This document shows, one piece after another, positions 22,460 to 33,578 of a stretch of 64,000 nt of DNA. The DNA is from Vermamoeba vermiformis (taxonomy: Eukaryota > Tubulinea > Echinamoebida). The stretch spans positions 1-64,000 of the forward strand of contig JBEWZL010000061.1 in the NCBI GenBank assembly GCA_045837725.1, written 5' to 3'. The notes below the pieces were generated by a model. The model saw only the letters and a program-made list of their open reading frames with translations. It was not told the origin of the DNA and did no database searches. How positions within the stretch are numbered: the stretch's first letter is position 1; every line of letters starts with the position of its first letter. Made by a program: the position numbers and the translations under genes.

Positions 22460-23257
22460 TTTAGCTTAGAGATTTCAACTCGGCAAATTAACCCGTAGAA
22501 ATGAAGGCGAAAGTTAGTGTCGGCAATGCAATGACATTTGCATCGAAAAACCGGCTCGTGATTCCGGAGCACCCGAAGAGATCCGCTCTAATTGTTCCTG
22601 TTATGATCGGATATGTACCTCAGTAATCGAGTTCTGATCCTTCCAAGAAATCGATTTTGCTAGTGCATTGTGCGCCGTTCAAACCAACTTGGTTTGACTT
22701 TCATGCTTTCCGGTGCCTTCCGTTGTCGCTTTACTTGCAAGGGCATCCTAATGAACTCACAGATCTGTACTCTGAACTCCTGTTAACCTTTCATATAGGT
22801 GTACAAAAGGTCGGTAAGCTCGGGAAGTGGAAACGAACTTAGCTCTACAACAATCCGCTCATCCTTCCAACTGGGTCAAGATGCTTACACTAACGAGCAG
22901 CGCATGGGATATATGACACCATAACTGCATATTGACACTTCTACTGAAGTATAGCGCTGTTCCTAGAATTGGATCTGATTCCGATTTCACACGAATTCGT
23001 TACACGCCGCGCTTGGTGAGCACATCGGATTATTTTCTTAGTCCCACGTTGGTCAAACCTATTAGAGTACATTTCTCAGAACTCCACAACATTCCGACTC
23101 GTTCTGAAGTGCCATCCGATCCAAATTTGGAAAAATATCTCAGATTTTTCGTACTGATGAGCTCATGGGCAACTATTTAAGGCTAGCCTCCAAAGTGGTG
23201 ACTATTATTCGTTCAACAACCGAACTAACAACCACACACCTACCTCATCAACTAACA
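22460..23257. other. intergenic region upstream of the 23258 gene
   Basis: An open frame at about 22932-23180 (+) has coding-like composition but no start, splice or domain support. A CTATTTAAGG TATA-like element lies at about 23167-23180, and a CAACAACC-rich leader precedes the ATG at 23258. Confidence 0.4.
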
Positions 23258-23800
23258 ATGGCTCTTGCATTACGTAAAGCTGTCGCTGACTGCGAAGCCG
23301 GCAGTGGATTGAAAAACTTCACCAAAGAGTTGCAGGCAGTTAGCCCCAAGATGGTCGGCACCCTTGACTATCGAATCCATTAAGGCTTTGACTGTAAGTC
23401 CACTAAACACTCGATCCAACTTTCAAAAACAAATTCTTAGAACTTTATTTACGAATAGGGCAAGATCAACTGGACTAGCAAAGAAGAATTAGACGCTCCT
23501 ATTGCCGTCTTGAAGTACTTCACCAAGGGTTGGAATTGCATCTTTGTCGTCTCAAAGGCCCTTGCGAAGATCGCCAACAATCCTATCGGCAAGGAAGCTG
23601 TTCAAGAAGAGATCGAGAAGGTGGTTGTCCACGTGGCTCAAGACGACGCTAAAAAGTCCGGTTACACCTACAAGCTTGAGAAGAACGGCAAAGAGCTCCA
23701 CGTGACCCTTGGTAGTGACTGGGCCTCGCAGGCCAAGGACATGAACAGCTCTTGCCCCGGAGAGGACGACTTGGCTAAAATGATTGAAGCTATGTTGTAA
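23258..23800 (+). CDS. unknown 158-aa protein with an apparent +1 frame break
   Basis: Exon 1 is 23258-23393 and exon 2 is 23459-23800. The intron is clean (GTAAGT...TAG). Exon 1 reads from ATG through ALALRKAVADCEAGSG to PKMVGTL and then hits a stop. The next frame continues smoothly (TIESIKALTG) into exon 2, which ends KMIEAML. The step lies at ACC-CTT-G, about 23359-23366, where one base is extra. The product would be a soluble, helix-rich protein without a signal peptide. I do not recognise it. The break may be an assembly error in the CCC run, a true +1 frameshift site, or a recent lesion. A strong leader and an AATAAA at about 23860 suggest an expressed gene. Confidence 0.6.
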
Positions 23801-23961
23801 ACTGCGAGTTACACCTGTACTGCCGTTTATGTAGCTGCGAGTAATTCGGACAGATCCGACAACAATAAAGTCAACTTTTGATTAATGAGCTCACCTGCTT
23901 TTTCAACAAAATGTCGGTTTCTTTTCCGCGTGTAGCCTAGAATCCACGTAGCGCTAGATCA

Positions 23962-24270
23962 AAAAGTCAAACAAAGTCAACGGAAGCGCAGATCGAAGCC
24001 CAACGAAGTAACAAATATTCTATTTAAAGAAGATCGTAGACATACTCATAATTCGACTCCTCTTAAAGAGAAACTAAGGTTAGAACTGTAAAAGGATCCG
24101 GTAAACTTAAAAAATTAAACTAGCAACGACATGCTTCTTACTATTGCTTCTAATCTGTTTATTTCATTCCTAACATTGAATTAACAGCGCGCAGATTAGA
24201 CACGAGGGCTGAATAGGATTAGTGTTAGTAAAGGTTGTTGATCGGATCTATTAATCGTTCAAACTTACAT
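23962..24270. repeat. source copy of the duplicated block seen at 22150-22442
   Basis: This block includes the last exon, last intron and 3' flank of the triphosphatase gene. It shares ordered near-identical blocks with 22150-22442 in the same orientation. The two copies lie about 1.8 kb apart with an unrelated gene between them. No terminal inverted repeats or target duplications are evident, so this looks like a segmental duplication rather than a transposon. Confidence 0.55.
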
Positions 24271-26434
24271 TGTACAGTAGCGGAAAATTGATTAGGCTGT
24301 TTCTTAAATACTTTATCGCGTTGTTCTAATACGAAGGGCATATTACGGCACTCAACTTCAATTTCGTAATTGACTTGATCTAACATCGAGCCTGAACTCT
24401 TTTGAAACTCTTTTCGGAAGCCTCTGGCATTCTTAGGCGCATTCTTCTCGTTCTATGTCACGTACAATATTAGCAAAATATTAATAAAAAAATAAAAAAA
24501 TTCGGTACAAAAATATTAACTAAAAAATTCCGATCCAAACGTTGATCTTTAGATCTAGATGCAGGCGGGGGAACAAAAAGCAAAAAGAAAAGAGCACAAC
24601 ACCTCCGATTCCCAGGTAGTCTCCTACCCCAGTACTAAGAAGGCCTGAACAAGCTTAACTTCGCTGATCGGACGGGAAGCGGTGCATTCTTGTTAGTGTG
24701 GTCGTGCCCGAGACGTTCAGCAGCATCGTGTTCGGGTCACTACTTACAACTAACAAGAACATCCGAATCGCAAAAGGCGCTTGGTACGTGGATGTGTTCC
24801 GGGGAACGAGACCGATTAATTGTAGTATTTATATTGAATTACTTACTGTTTTAACACTAGTGACGTCAAATTGCCATAGTGAGTACGCATATGAAATACG
24901 ATGTTTTTCTCGCTCATATTGTACTGGCGAGGTCAGATCCGGTACTATTCCATAATAAGTTAAGAAATTAATTGTAATTTAAATAAGAGCATGTCCATAC
25001 CTTTCTCTTCTATTGTAGCACTAATTCTAAAGTCTAAAATATTATTCGGACAATACACATCCAAGTTATCTAATCGAGTCTTCTTAATGCATCGGATCAG
25101 CTAAGTCAAGCTTAATTTAATACTTATGTACGATAAGACTATAATTCTTGCATACTTCTCCTTTATCATTGACCGTCCTTCGATTTTTAGTGCTGTCAAA
25201 CTGATCCGTTTCCTTTTGCACTTGATATTGCATTCTTGGTCCTTTGTAGGTCGGTTTCTTCGTTTCAGTGAATTTATTGTTCATTAACGTATTGAAACTC
25301 TTAAATATATCCTAAAAAGCGTTCTCGTAAGTAAAGCTCGATCCAGATCGGTTTTTGAATCCGTCTCATACAGCTTCTTTTCAATTATACTATTAACCAA
25401 CTATATCTATACTTACCAAATGTACATAAGATTCAAATCGGACTACTTGCGGGTTAACGCACGCTTCGTTCATAACTGATAGCAATTGTACATCCGTTAG
25501 AAAACATTTCAAATTCGTTTAGAGTAATAATAATTGTATAACTAATATACTGTAAGATGTTTTATAGCGCTATATACTCTTAAAACTTACTTGGAAGTCG
25601 GATGCGCTGATTTGACTGCTTGTCAATCACGAAGCCAAATTTCGCTTCAATTTCGACGTTAGGACGGTCGCCGTATTTGAAAATAAAGTCGCCGATGAGC
25701 TTAGTAATACTATCGACTGAAGAAGTTGGGAACTATTATAGCAAGCATAATTGAGTTGGAGAAAAGTAGCGGATCGGATCGACCCCGCAATACTCTTGTA
25801 ATTGTAAATTAAACGTTATAAAGGATACTATAGGCATTGATAGATATTTAACGATATCCTCGTTGCTATCTTGAGTTACTTCAGGTTTTGGTTGATTTTG
25901 AATTGGTGCTGAATTTTCCTTGTGGACATCTGACTTAGTCTCGACATTCTCTTTTGAATTCACACTTGTATTTTCATTTTCTATATTATTTTGATTGTTT
26001 TGGTGAGGTTGAGAGTGCTCTTCGTGTTGGTCAGAGTTCGTATTTGAGATTGGATCTTGAGAAATTATTTTATCTTGTTCCTGCGAGGTTCGAATATTTT
26101 CTTTTTGGTTGCTATAATCTTCATGTATAGTATTTGAATTATTTACAGTATCGGTTGATTTTTTAGAATTATTTGGGTGGTGTCCAAGCAGGATGGGCTT
26201 CTTTACATTAGCAACAGGTAAAGGAGGCAAATACTTCGGTGCATCGGCATCCTCTCGTTTATATAGTACACGTTGCGGTGCTGGTTGATCTTCGATTTTC
26301 TGCTTTTTAGTTTCAGGACCCTCTTCTTCGATCGAATCTACTTCTGCCAGCTTCCTCTTTTGAATATGATCGTCATTTTCAGTCGATTCGATAGGAATCT
26401 CTGTTGTAACGCCCTCAGATGTGTTTTCGCTCAT
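24159..26434 (-). CDS. mRNA 5'-triphosphatase, Cet1-like tunnel-fold family
   Basis: Exons are 26434-25829, 25732-25591, 25475-25417, 25311-25156, 25100-25001, 24944-24847, 24452-24269 and 24208-24159, 464 aa. The first 200 residues are disordered, with a basic KKQKIE patch. The catalytic tunnel family signature is clear: VEIEAKFG (E229, E231), RIRLP, RFESYV, KKTRLDNLDVYCPNNILDFR, REKHRISYAY, and a second acidic pair in NYEIEVEC (417-421). These metal-dependent enzymes remove the gamma phosphate of nascent mRNA as the first capping step, in the nucleus. Animals and plants use an unrelated cysteine phosphatase, so this is a useful lineage marker. Only 72 bp separate its ATG from the stop of the next minus-strand gene. 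A 5S rRNA gene sits in the intron at 24453-24846. Confidence 0.9.
24582..24591 (-). terminator. Pol III terminator of the 5S gene
   Basis: Immediately after the 5S 3' end the minus strand reads TTTT, C, then TTTTT. That is a standard RNA polymerase III stop signal. A further T-run follows as backup. Confidence 0.7.
24592..24709 (-). rRNA. 5S ribosomal RNA
   Basis: On the minus strand this 118-nt stretch follows the eukaryotic 5S pattern: CCCGTCCGATCAGCGAAGTT, then AAGC, GGCC, TTAGTACTGGGGTAGGAGAC, and CCTGGGAAT near the 3' end. The terminal helix is complete: 5' GGGCACGAC pairs with 3' GTTGTGCTC over nine base pairs including G-U pairs, which fixes both ends. The internal Pol III control region (A box around GAAGTTAAGC, C box around GGTAGGAGAC) is present, and a T-run follows the 3' end. 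It lies wholly inside an intron of the capping triphosphatase gene, on the same strand. No second copy is seen in the window. Confidence 0.96.
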
Positions 26435-26506
26435 TAAAAAAACAGTTTATTTAAAGTACAAGGTAAAAAAATATTTAATACGTTTGGATCGTCGGTCAAT
26501 CAGGGT

Positions 26507-29500
26507 TCATAGCTCCATTTTTTCTTCTTTAAGTACGGCATCATTTTTAACCTCTATTCTTTCAAGAATAAAGATAAACACGTCATAAGGTGAGTCTTCC
26601 ACGAAACGAACGGTACCTTCGTCGTTCGCTGGACGATACAAGGTCTTTGTTACTTGCCAAGTCACATTGTCAATAGTGACAGTGCTTTGCGTTGACTCTC
26701 CCATCTTGCAGATTGGCACCACAGCGAAGATCTTAACGAGATTGCACCGACCTCGAAGTCTCTTCAATACTGCTCCCAAGGCACTTGGAACAGCTAAATG
26801 AACCCGGTTAGTAGGCTATTTAAAAAATAGAACCTCAACGTACCAAAGTCAGAGCCCTCACTCAAGGCGTAAAAGTAGACCAGCTCGGTCTTGCTGCCAA
26901 TATCATTCGGTAATTCGCCTCGTTGTTGAATGAAGTTCGTGTTGCACAAATCGGGCAAATTGTTGCTCAAAAACAGTGTCGAAGGCGAGTTTTGACCGTC
27001 CAACCATGTTTGCAGGACTCCTCCTTTGTCTTCAGCTTCTCCAATAGAAATTTCCTTATTAGGCAAGTTCAGCCCCACAACCTCAACGAACGTCGGCAAC
27101 ACTGAAGCGACAAGTTAGATATCAGATATAAATAAGTTATAAGGTACCTTTAATCGTAGTGTTGGGAGTCCAATTCAGCTTCGTATGAATGAATTCGTTC
27201 ATTTTGATGACGTGCATATTGTTCTCAAAGCACAAGTTTTGAAAATCGATGTCTTCCATCACCGTTTTGCACGGGTACAAAACGCCGTTTTCGACCGTTA
27301 GCTTCGTGTTTAAATAGACGGCGCTGTACACAATGCGTTGTTGGAACGGAACTGACACGTTGAAAATTTGCATGTGCCAGCGACCCATGCCAACCAACGC
27401 AATTCGCGCAGGATCGAATCCATACAAACCCTCTGCCGATGTTACTTGTTCTGTTTGTTTGGTCACGGGGAAAGGTTGATTGATTATAGGGTCACCTCGT
27501 TGGTTAATCGTCAAAAATGATTGAGAAGCAGCAATCTTTTTAACAAGCTCGTTGGTCGGCTTGGCAACGCTCTACAAAGTAAAAGATTAATTAACCCTTC
27601 ACTTCGTTGTAGGTTGTCCATGTACGTGCCTCTAATCGCTTCATTGCCTCTTCGAAGTACACAGGCACCATTTTCTTAGAATTGAAATCGATTTTCCAAC
27701 AGCGTTGCACGTTGTCGTCCCAAACATGAATCCAGTGTAGCCCAAGATGATACGCAAAGACCTTATAGTTAACCGCAGTTAGTCCGAGATGTTCGAATAA
27801 TAACATAAGGCATACTTGAATGAATAATCTTGCGTAGCCGATGCCACCGGAGTTAGGATCTTCTTCTCGATCACCAACTGTCATCTTCTCGGGTAAACAA
27901 ACGATAATGCAATTGTTGCCCCACACCTATTATTAAAGAGTTAGAATATTCTAATGGTCAATTACAGTCCTACTTCTTTGTAGCGAGCGAAAGTTGATTC
28001 TCGGACTACCAAGAATTGGATAATATCGGGCAAGGGCTCTATGGACGTCGCATGTGTATAGTTACAAAGGGCTTTTTCTGCAATATTTTTCAGTTTTAAT
28101 CATATAATATTGTGATTTCCTACCTGGAATTGCCAAGCCTGACGACACGCGATAACTGGGCGTAAGTACAACGTGCACATCGTTAGACAAGTTCTTCTCG
28201 CAAATTGCTTTCCTATACGACAATGTTAAGCGGAAGACATAAGGTACCAAAGACATACCATTTATCAACGTGGAATTTAGTGTTCGGAATGGATAGTTGT
28301 ACGGTACTGCATTGCACTTTAGTATTTGCTGATATCGCAAAAGCCGGTAGCGTTGTCGTAATAGACGAAACATTGCGCATCCGCTGCCAAAGCTCGCATT
28401 TTTCGCATCCCTGGAAGCATACGACTTGCGATGGCATTGCTAACTTATACTTTGCAAGGCAGTTGATTGGCTTAACAGCTGTGTATTCTGCCTTCTCCCA
28501 AAGATCTTTTGATTCAATAGTCTGATTCCTTTTGAACGACAAGTTATAATTTAGTAACTTTTGTCTTGACAAGCATTATGCTATAACGTACTTGACGAGG
28601 GACAAATTATCATCACTAATTTTGTTACTTTTATGCGCCATCGTGAAAAAGTTGTCATAATTGATAAATTGAAATACCTAAAGAATGAATTAGATCTCAA
28701 TGATACGAGTGCAATTCGACCGTACGTTTGATGGTGCGGGAATGTCCTTATGCGCTATCGTTAAATTCTTAAGATTGTTCAACAAGCGCTTAGCCTCGTT
28801 GAGCGTAATTCGTTCATGAATCGTCACAGCGTCAATGAAGTGCTGTACGCAATTTTGAGTGTTTGCGCTGTCCTTTGTACTTTGATAAGCTTCATATAGT
28901 AGTCTCTTTCGCTTTGCTAGTAACACTGAATGATATTTGCCCCATGCCTGAGAAGGTTTGAGCATTTGGTTGGTACTATATATACTTGAGAGCTCTTACG
29001 TGTTCGTGGAACCGTTGTTTATCCAAAGGTGTCAAGTACTTCCAGTACGGCAACAAACAAGTGTCTTCGTTAACAGTGCTCTCGAACGTGCATAGCGGGG
29101 TCGGAACAATTTCTGTGCATCAGCGTTAATTCAACTCATTATCTGTCATCGACACGTACCAATTCCTTGAATTTCTTGCTTGAGGAGTTCCCAGAAACGA
29201 AGATAGGCCTCCGTTTTACCGATCTATCAATTGCGATTAGCTAACTAATAAAGTAACTGTAAAAACTTACCTGCGGTTCTGCCATCAATAGCAACCGGTT
29301 TTTATGCTTCTCTGTCGCGCCAAAGTCCATGCTACGATCCTTCTCCTTGTCACTATTTCGGGCGTTGTAACGTCTTCTCCAGTTGAAAGGTGCGTAGCCA
29401 ACATTAATAGTCAGGGTGCCCTCGGTCATGCTAACAATATGTCAGTATAATGAAAGTGGTAAGAGAATGCTTAGCCGCGTACTATGAGTCCAAAGTCATG

Positions 29501-32500
29501 TTCGCGAAGTGCTCAGCAGAGGCTGAAATTCCATCAGAATGCACTGGCTGGAGGGATTTGTGCAGTGCTTTACTGACGAGGGAGTAAGGTAAAGGCTCGT
29601 GCGGCAAGTCTGCATAGCGGCACATGCGACCCAATTCCTGGAAACATCGTAAGTATCAGGGGTACTTTTGTCCTAATATCTTACCTGAACTGCGCTGCTG
29701 ACAGTACCGGGACCTCTACGATGTCGAATTCGTAAGTCCAGGCAGTCCATTGACTTCGGAAAAGTGTCGCCAAGACGTCCCTTTGACACCAATATCAACA
29801 GCACGGGAATGGACCCCAAATCTTTTATCGAATTAATAACATTGCACTGAAACGAGTTATTACTGTACCTTCGTATGACTCAAGTTTACGGTGAACATGT
29901 CCACAGTTGTTGCAGTATCGATTGTTGTTCGGGTCATACTTGGGACATGAGCATTGGCTCACCGACTTTGACGAATAACAGCACATTGATTTACTTTGCA
30001 GCAAATTGAAGAATTCGATTGACAGATCGTTCTTGATGTTGAACGTGCTAAAGTCGGGGCAAATGGCGAACAGGTTATGCCTGATTAAAAGTTAGGCAAT
30101 CTCTATTTTAAAGTAAAGCGTACGTACCACTCCAGTTTACCACGTAGCCATTTCAGTTTCTTGACGAAATCTTCGCCTGATAGCATTTTCCGTTGTCTAG
30201 TCGGAGTATCGCTACCAATGCGAATCAGCTTCATCGTGCCTTGTTGCAGATGTGCTTTTTCCAAGAACGACAGAACGGCTGGTAATAGTTAGACGACAAT
30301 AATAACAACTACTATCGTCGCTTACTTTTGTCGGTCTCAGTCCACAAGTGGTTGTGCTGGCCCTTGTTCTGCATGGCACGGAACTTCTCGGCACAAAAAT
30401 TAGCAAAGTCAGCACTGTTGGTGGGAGCCTCCATCTCTTTGCCAATGCTTTTGCCGTAATATAATGCAGCCACGCGATGAAGCAGCCCAATGTTATTCGT
30501 GTAAAGCGATTTCGTAACGTCTATATTATGTTAGTTAACAACTACTGGCGTGATATTTATCCGTACCATTAAGCAATGTTTCAGCTAATTCTTGCAACTT
30601 ATTTGAGATTTTCGTGTCCCAGAGTTCGTTCCACTCAGCCTCAGACGTAGGAATACAAATCACCCGATCAAATTCGAAGAATTTCTTGAAGAATAACATG
30701 CTGAAAGCGTAGTCAGCCAACAACGTAGCTTGCTCGTCGCCCAGCTCGTCGCAAAGTTGTTCGAAGATATCGTCACTTCTAATACTTGATTGGGCCTTCA
30801 AGAAATAATCTAGGCCGTAGTACTGCTTGCCCTCTGCGCAGACAATAATAATTAATATTTTTCAAGCGGAAGATTCCGCGCGTACCTGAATAGCCTTCAT
30901 TGTCATTGACTCCAGACTGTTTGAAAGCAGCGATAGTTGAGGACCAGTCTACAATATGATGTTCTCCTTCGACGAAGTCCAGTCGATCCACTTGAACTTT
31001 GAACTCTTGTCCTCCTGCTCTTGGAGAAACAGTAACATCTTTTGTAGCCGGATCATAACTGTGCACCACAACTTCCATTTCGGAGTCCTTCAACCGGTAC
31101 ACCTCTGGCAACCTGTACGATTATTAGTCTTGCAACTTCAGTCCACTGCTCATTCTTACCTCGATTGCTTCGTTAAAATATTGTACGGCGTTGCTGTAAC
31201 TTGAAGCACGAAGAAATTGTCCCGAATAAGCAGATCGGGGTAATTCACGTACTCGGAGTTAGCTCCTTTTGCGTTATAGCCCCAATGGGCTTCATCCGCA
31301 ATGAGCACGAACAAGCACTTGTCATCTTTACGTACTAAACCAAGATGTTAGTAGCCGTATTAGTCGCGTCGATTTAAAACTACCTCGCTCTCTAAACTCG
31401 CGATAGGGTTGATCGTTTTTGTTCTCATTAACGTTGTACAGCCAAACAGGAACATTATTACTCGTTTCATCGTACAGACCAAAGTCTTTGATTCTTTTCA
31501 ATGTCTGTTCCTTTAACGTCGTGTAATTGGCGGTCTGAGTAGTTGGCGAGGTCAATAAAGAATACATGTATATTCTTCGCATCTACGTACTGCTACGCAA
31601 ACTTCAAGCTTGTCGAACTTCTTGATGTTCGCGCTTATGATTTTTTTAAATTTGTCGAACAATTTGCGGCCAATGACGTTTTGATCTCGGTACATTCTCG
31701 GGCGGGGTTTCTCTTCTTTCTATATAACTTGTAAGAACCACCTTGAAATCCTTGACACGACAATACGTACCGGTGTAACATCTTTCATGTCAGGCGCTGG
31801 TGGACGAAGATTTGGGGCTTTAATCGTGACACTGAGGTGATTGTCATCGACGACCTCTTTTTCGGCGATTTTGAAATCAAAAGCAACCTCAGCGTCTTGT
31901 ATAATCTTCGCACTTCGTGCTTCTTCACGAACAAGATCTGCCAACTCTAGCGAGCGAATCTCGGAGGCCAAATCTTTCGCTAAAATTGGGGAGGTTGTGG
32001 TCAAAGAGTAGATTAAATCATCATCGTCCGCTCCATATATTGACACAGTGATCGTTGTCGGCGGCGCATTTGTTTCCGTAGTATCGACAACAGCTGTTAC
32101 TCAAATTAGCAAAGTCTTTCTCATGCACTTTGTACGTACTTTCTTCCTCAATGTATATTCTATCAGCTTCATTCCGAACGATGACAACTATGTCCACGGG
32201 ATCCAAGCAGATTATCCAAACATTTTGCTCTCGGTTGAGTGATTGGAAGGCACCAGATGTAAGCAACGATTCAAATGCCCCAGCATTCTCGATGACGAAC
32301 AGCCCGAAAGTGTCACTGTAAATTCTTGTCTGTGGAAAGTCGATGCCTTGGACGTATTTCAAGAACTGTTTGCGGTCCTCGGGTGGAAGTTGATTGACGG
32401 ATCGGTACCACTGATCGACTTGAGCTAATAGTTCTTGCTTCATTGTAAGATCCTCCAAGCTCTGAATAGAAAAGCCTGATTTCTTGGCGACGCCATTCAA

Positions 32501-33137
32501 CGAGGCAATAACCATAAGACAGAGCTTGAAGTATTGTTCGGAGCGGTCCAGGTCGATCGAGATAGGCTTCAAAAGTTTCGGGTTGTAGAACTTGACCGGC
32601 TGTCCAAGTAACCTCGTACAATCAGCATTGAAATTGTCGGAAAAGACAACGCAGTGCAACGTGTTATCGATACTCGACTGCGAGTTGGATGAGACACTTG
32701 GCGGGGAAACGTCAAGTTTCGGTTTTTTAGTGGAACCTTCTCTCTCCTATCATTGCATTTGTAAAAATTATTGTATAGTAGCGATCAAACTTACACCAGA
32801 AGCCTTTCGCTTTTTCGAGGATGGAGAATCCGCCGCAGGCGGAGTATTGTTTGTATTGTTGTTAACCGCTTGGCTTTCTTTTTTTCTTTCTTTAGCCTGT
32901 AGAGCATACCTCTTTGTCGTAATATGTTTCTCTTCCAGCCCGGGAAACATTGCAATCATTTTCTTCTCGATATCATTTTTCGATAATCCTTCTTTCAATA
33001 AGGCCTTTAGAGCTTCCTCTTCCTATAGAAATATGCGTTAATGGGAGAGGCAAAAAAGAATCGATGACACTTACTGCTTCGGTCCAATAGTGCCTCGACC
33101 CTTCTTTCTTTTTGTCTTTTTCAGGTTTCTCGGCCAT
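26507..33137 (-). CDS. GREB1-type protein: SANT, circularly permuted SF2 helicase, TAGT-like glycosyltransferase
   Basis: About 27 exons and about 1,790 aa, with short introns (many 46-65 nt). A SANT/Myb-like domain lies at about 15-70 (HYWTEAEEEALKALL). Helicase motifs come in permuted order: DEAH (514-517), TATP (547-550), GRLGDTFP and QELGRMCRY (near 955), and only later the Walker A loop QIGKT (near 1060). A CW-like zinc motif (CEKCELWQRM) follows. The C-terminal part has TPSYR, SGGIGYARLFIQ (near 1410), an acidic VWDDNV (1426 onward), INQRGDP, GLYGFDPARIALVGMGRWH and EDIDF (1571-1575), the GT-A-like pattern of TET-associated glycosyltransferases. GREB1 in animals has the same permuted helicase plus glycosyltransferase layout. 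Target (DNA, RNA or protein) unknown. Two junctions are uncertain: about 29.82-29.92 kb, and 27.57-27.61 kb (31-nt GT intron or GC donor). Confidence 0.82.
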
Positions 33138-33578
33138 CGAGATTAAACCTCTTTATGCAATGTGGTAGTATAACTAAATTGATTGGGAATTGCTTCAGAA
33201 CGCGACTTTGGTCTCCGGTTGGTTAAAAAGAATTGAATTCTCACTTTGGCGGGCGAAAGTCGTCTAATCGTTTTTTCTTGGCGGGAAAAATACCAATCGT
33301 AATTTCGCTTCATAAATTCATGAACCACGTGCAATTTATTGCCTACCCTCGAGTGCACGTAAAAGGACGCCTCTGGGATAAAAGTAATAATATTAAATTT
33401 GTATCTTGTTATAAAATGTTTCTCAATAATTTGTGCTACATACCCTTTATTATTAATAATAAATCGAGTATTATGAACACAAAATCGGCCTTCTTGTTTC
33501 TTTATTAGCAAAATGTTGATTCAACCTAAAAATTAGTTGTGTTCGTCAGTCGTAGCACTTCACTACAACTGAATTAAA
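33138..33578. promoter_or_regulatory. divergent promoter region
   Basis: This 441-bp gap separates the ATGs of the GREB1-type gene (-) and the SET-like gene (+), so both promoters must lie here. The sequence is AT-rich with no clear TATA box. No gene is seen inside it. Confidence 0.5.

Noticed and set aside
22932-23180. + strand frame with coding-like composition upstream of the 23258 gene
   Set aside because: No convincing ATG context, splice partner or homology, and it runs into the promoter of the next gene. Left as unexplained.
24698-24955. + strand frame covering the 5' end of the 5S gene and exon 6
   Set aside because: It is antisense to the 5S rRNA and a capping-enzyme exon.
29821-29869. 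A 22-nt or 47-nt intron after the zinc-ribbon-like segment
   Set aside because: The 22-nt form is too short and both give the wrong phase. Kept only as an ambiguity in the findings.
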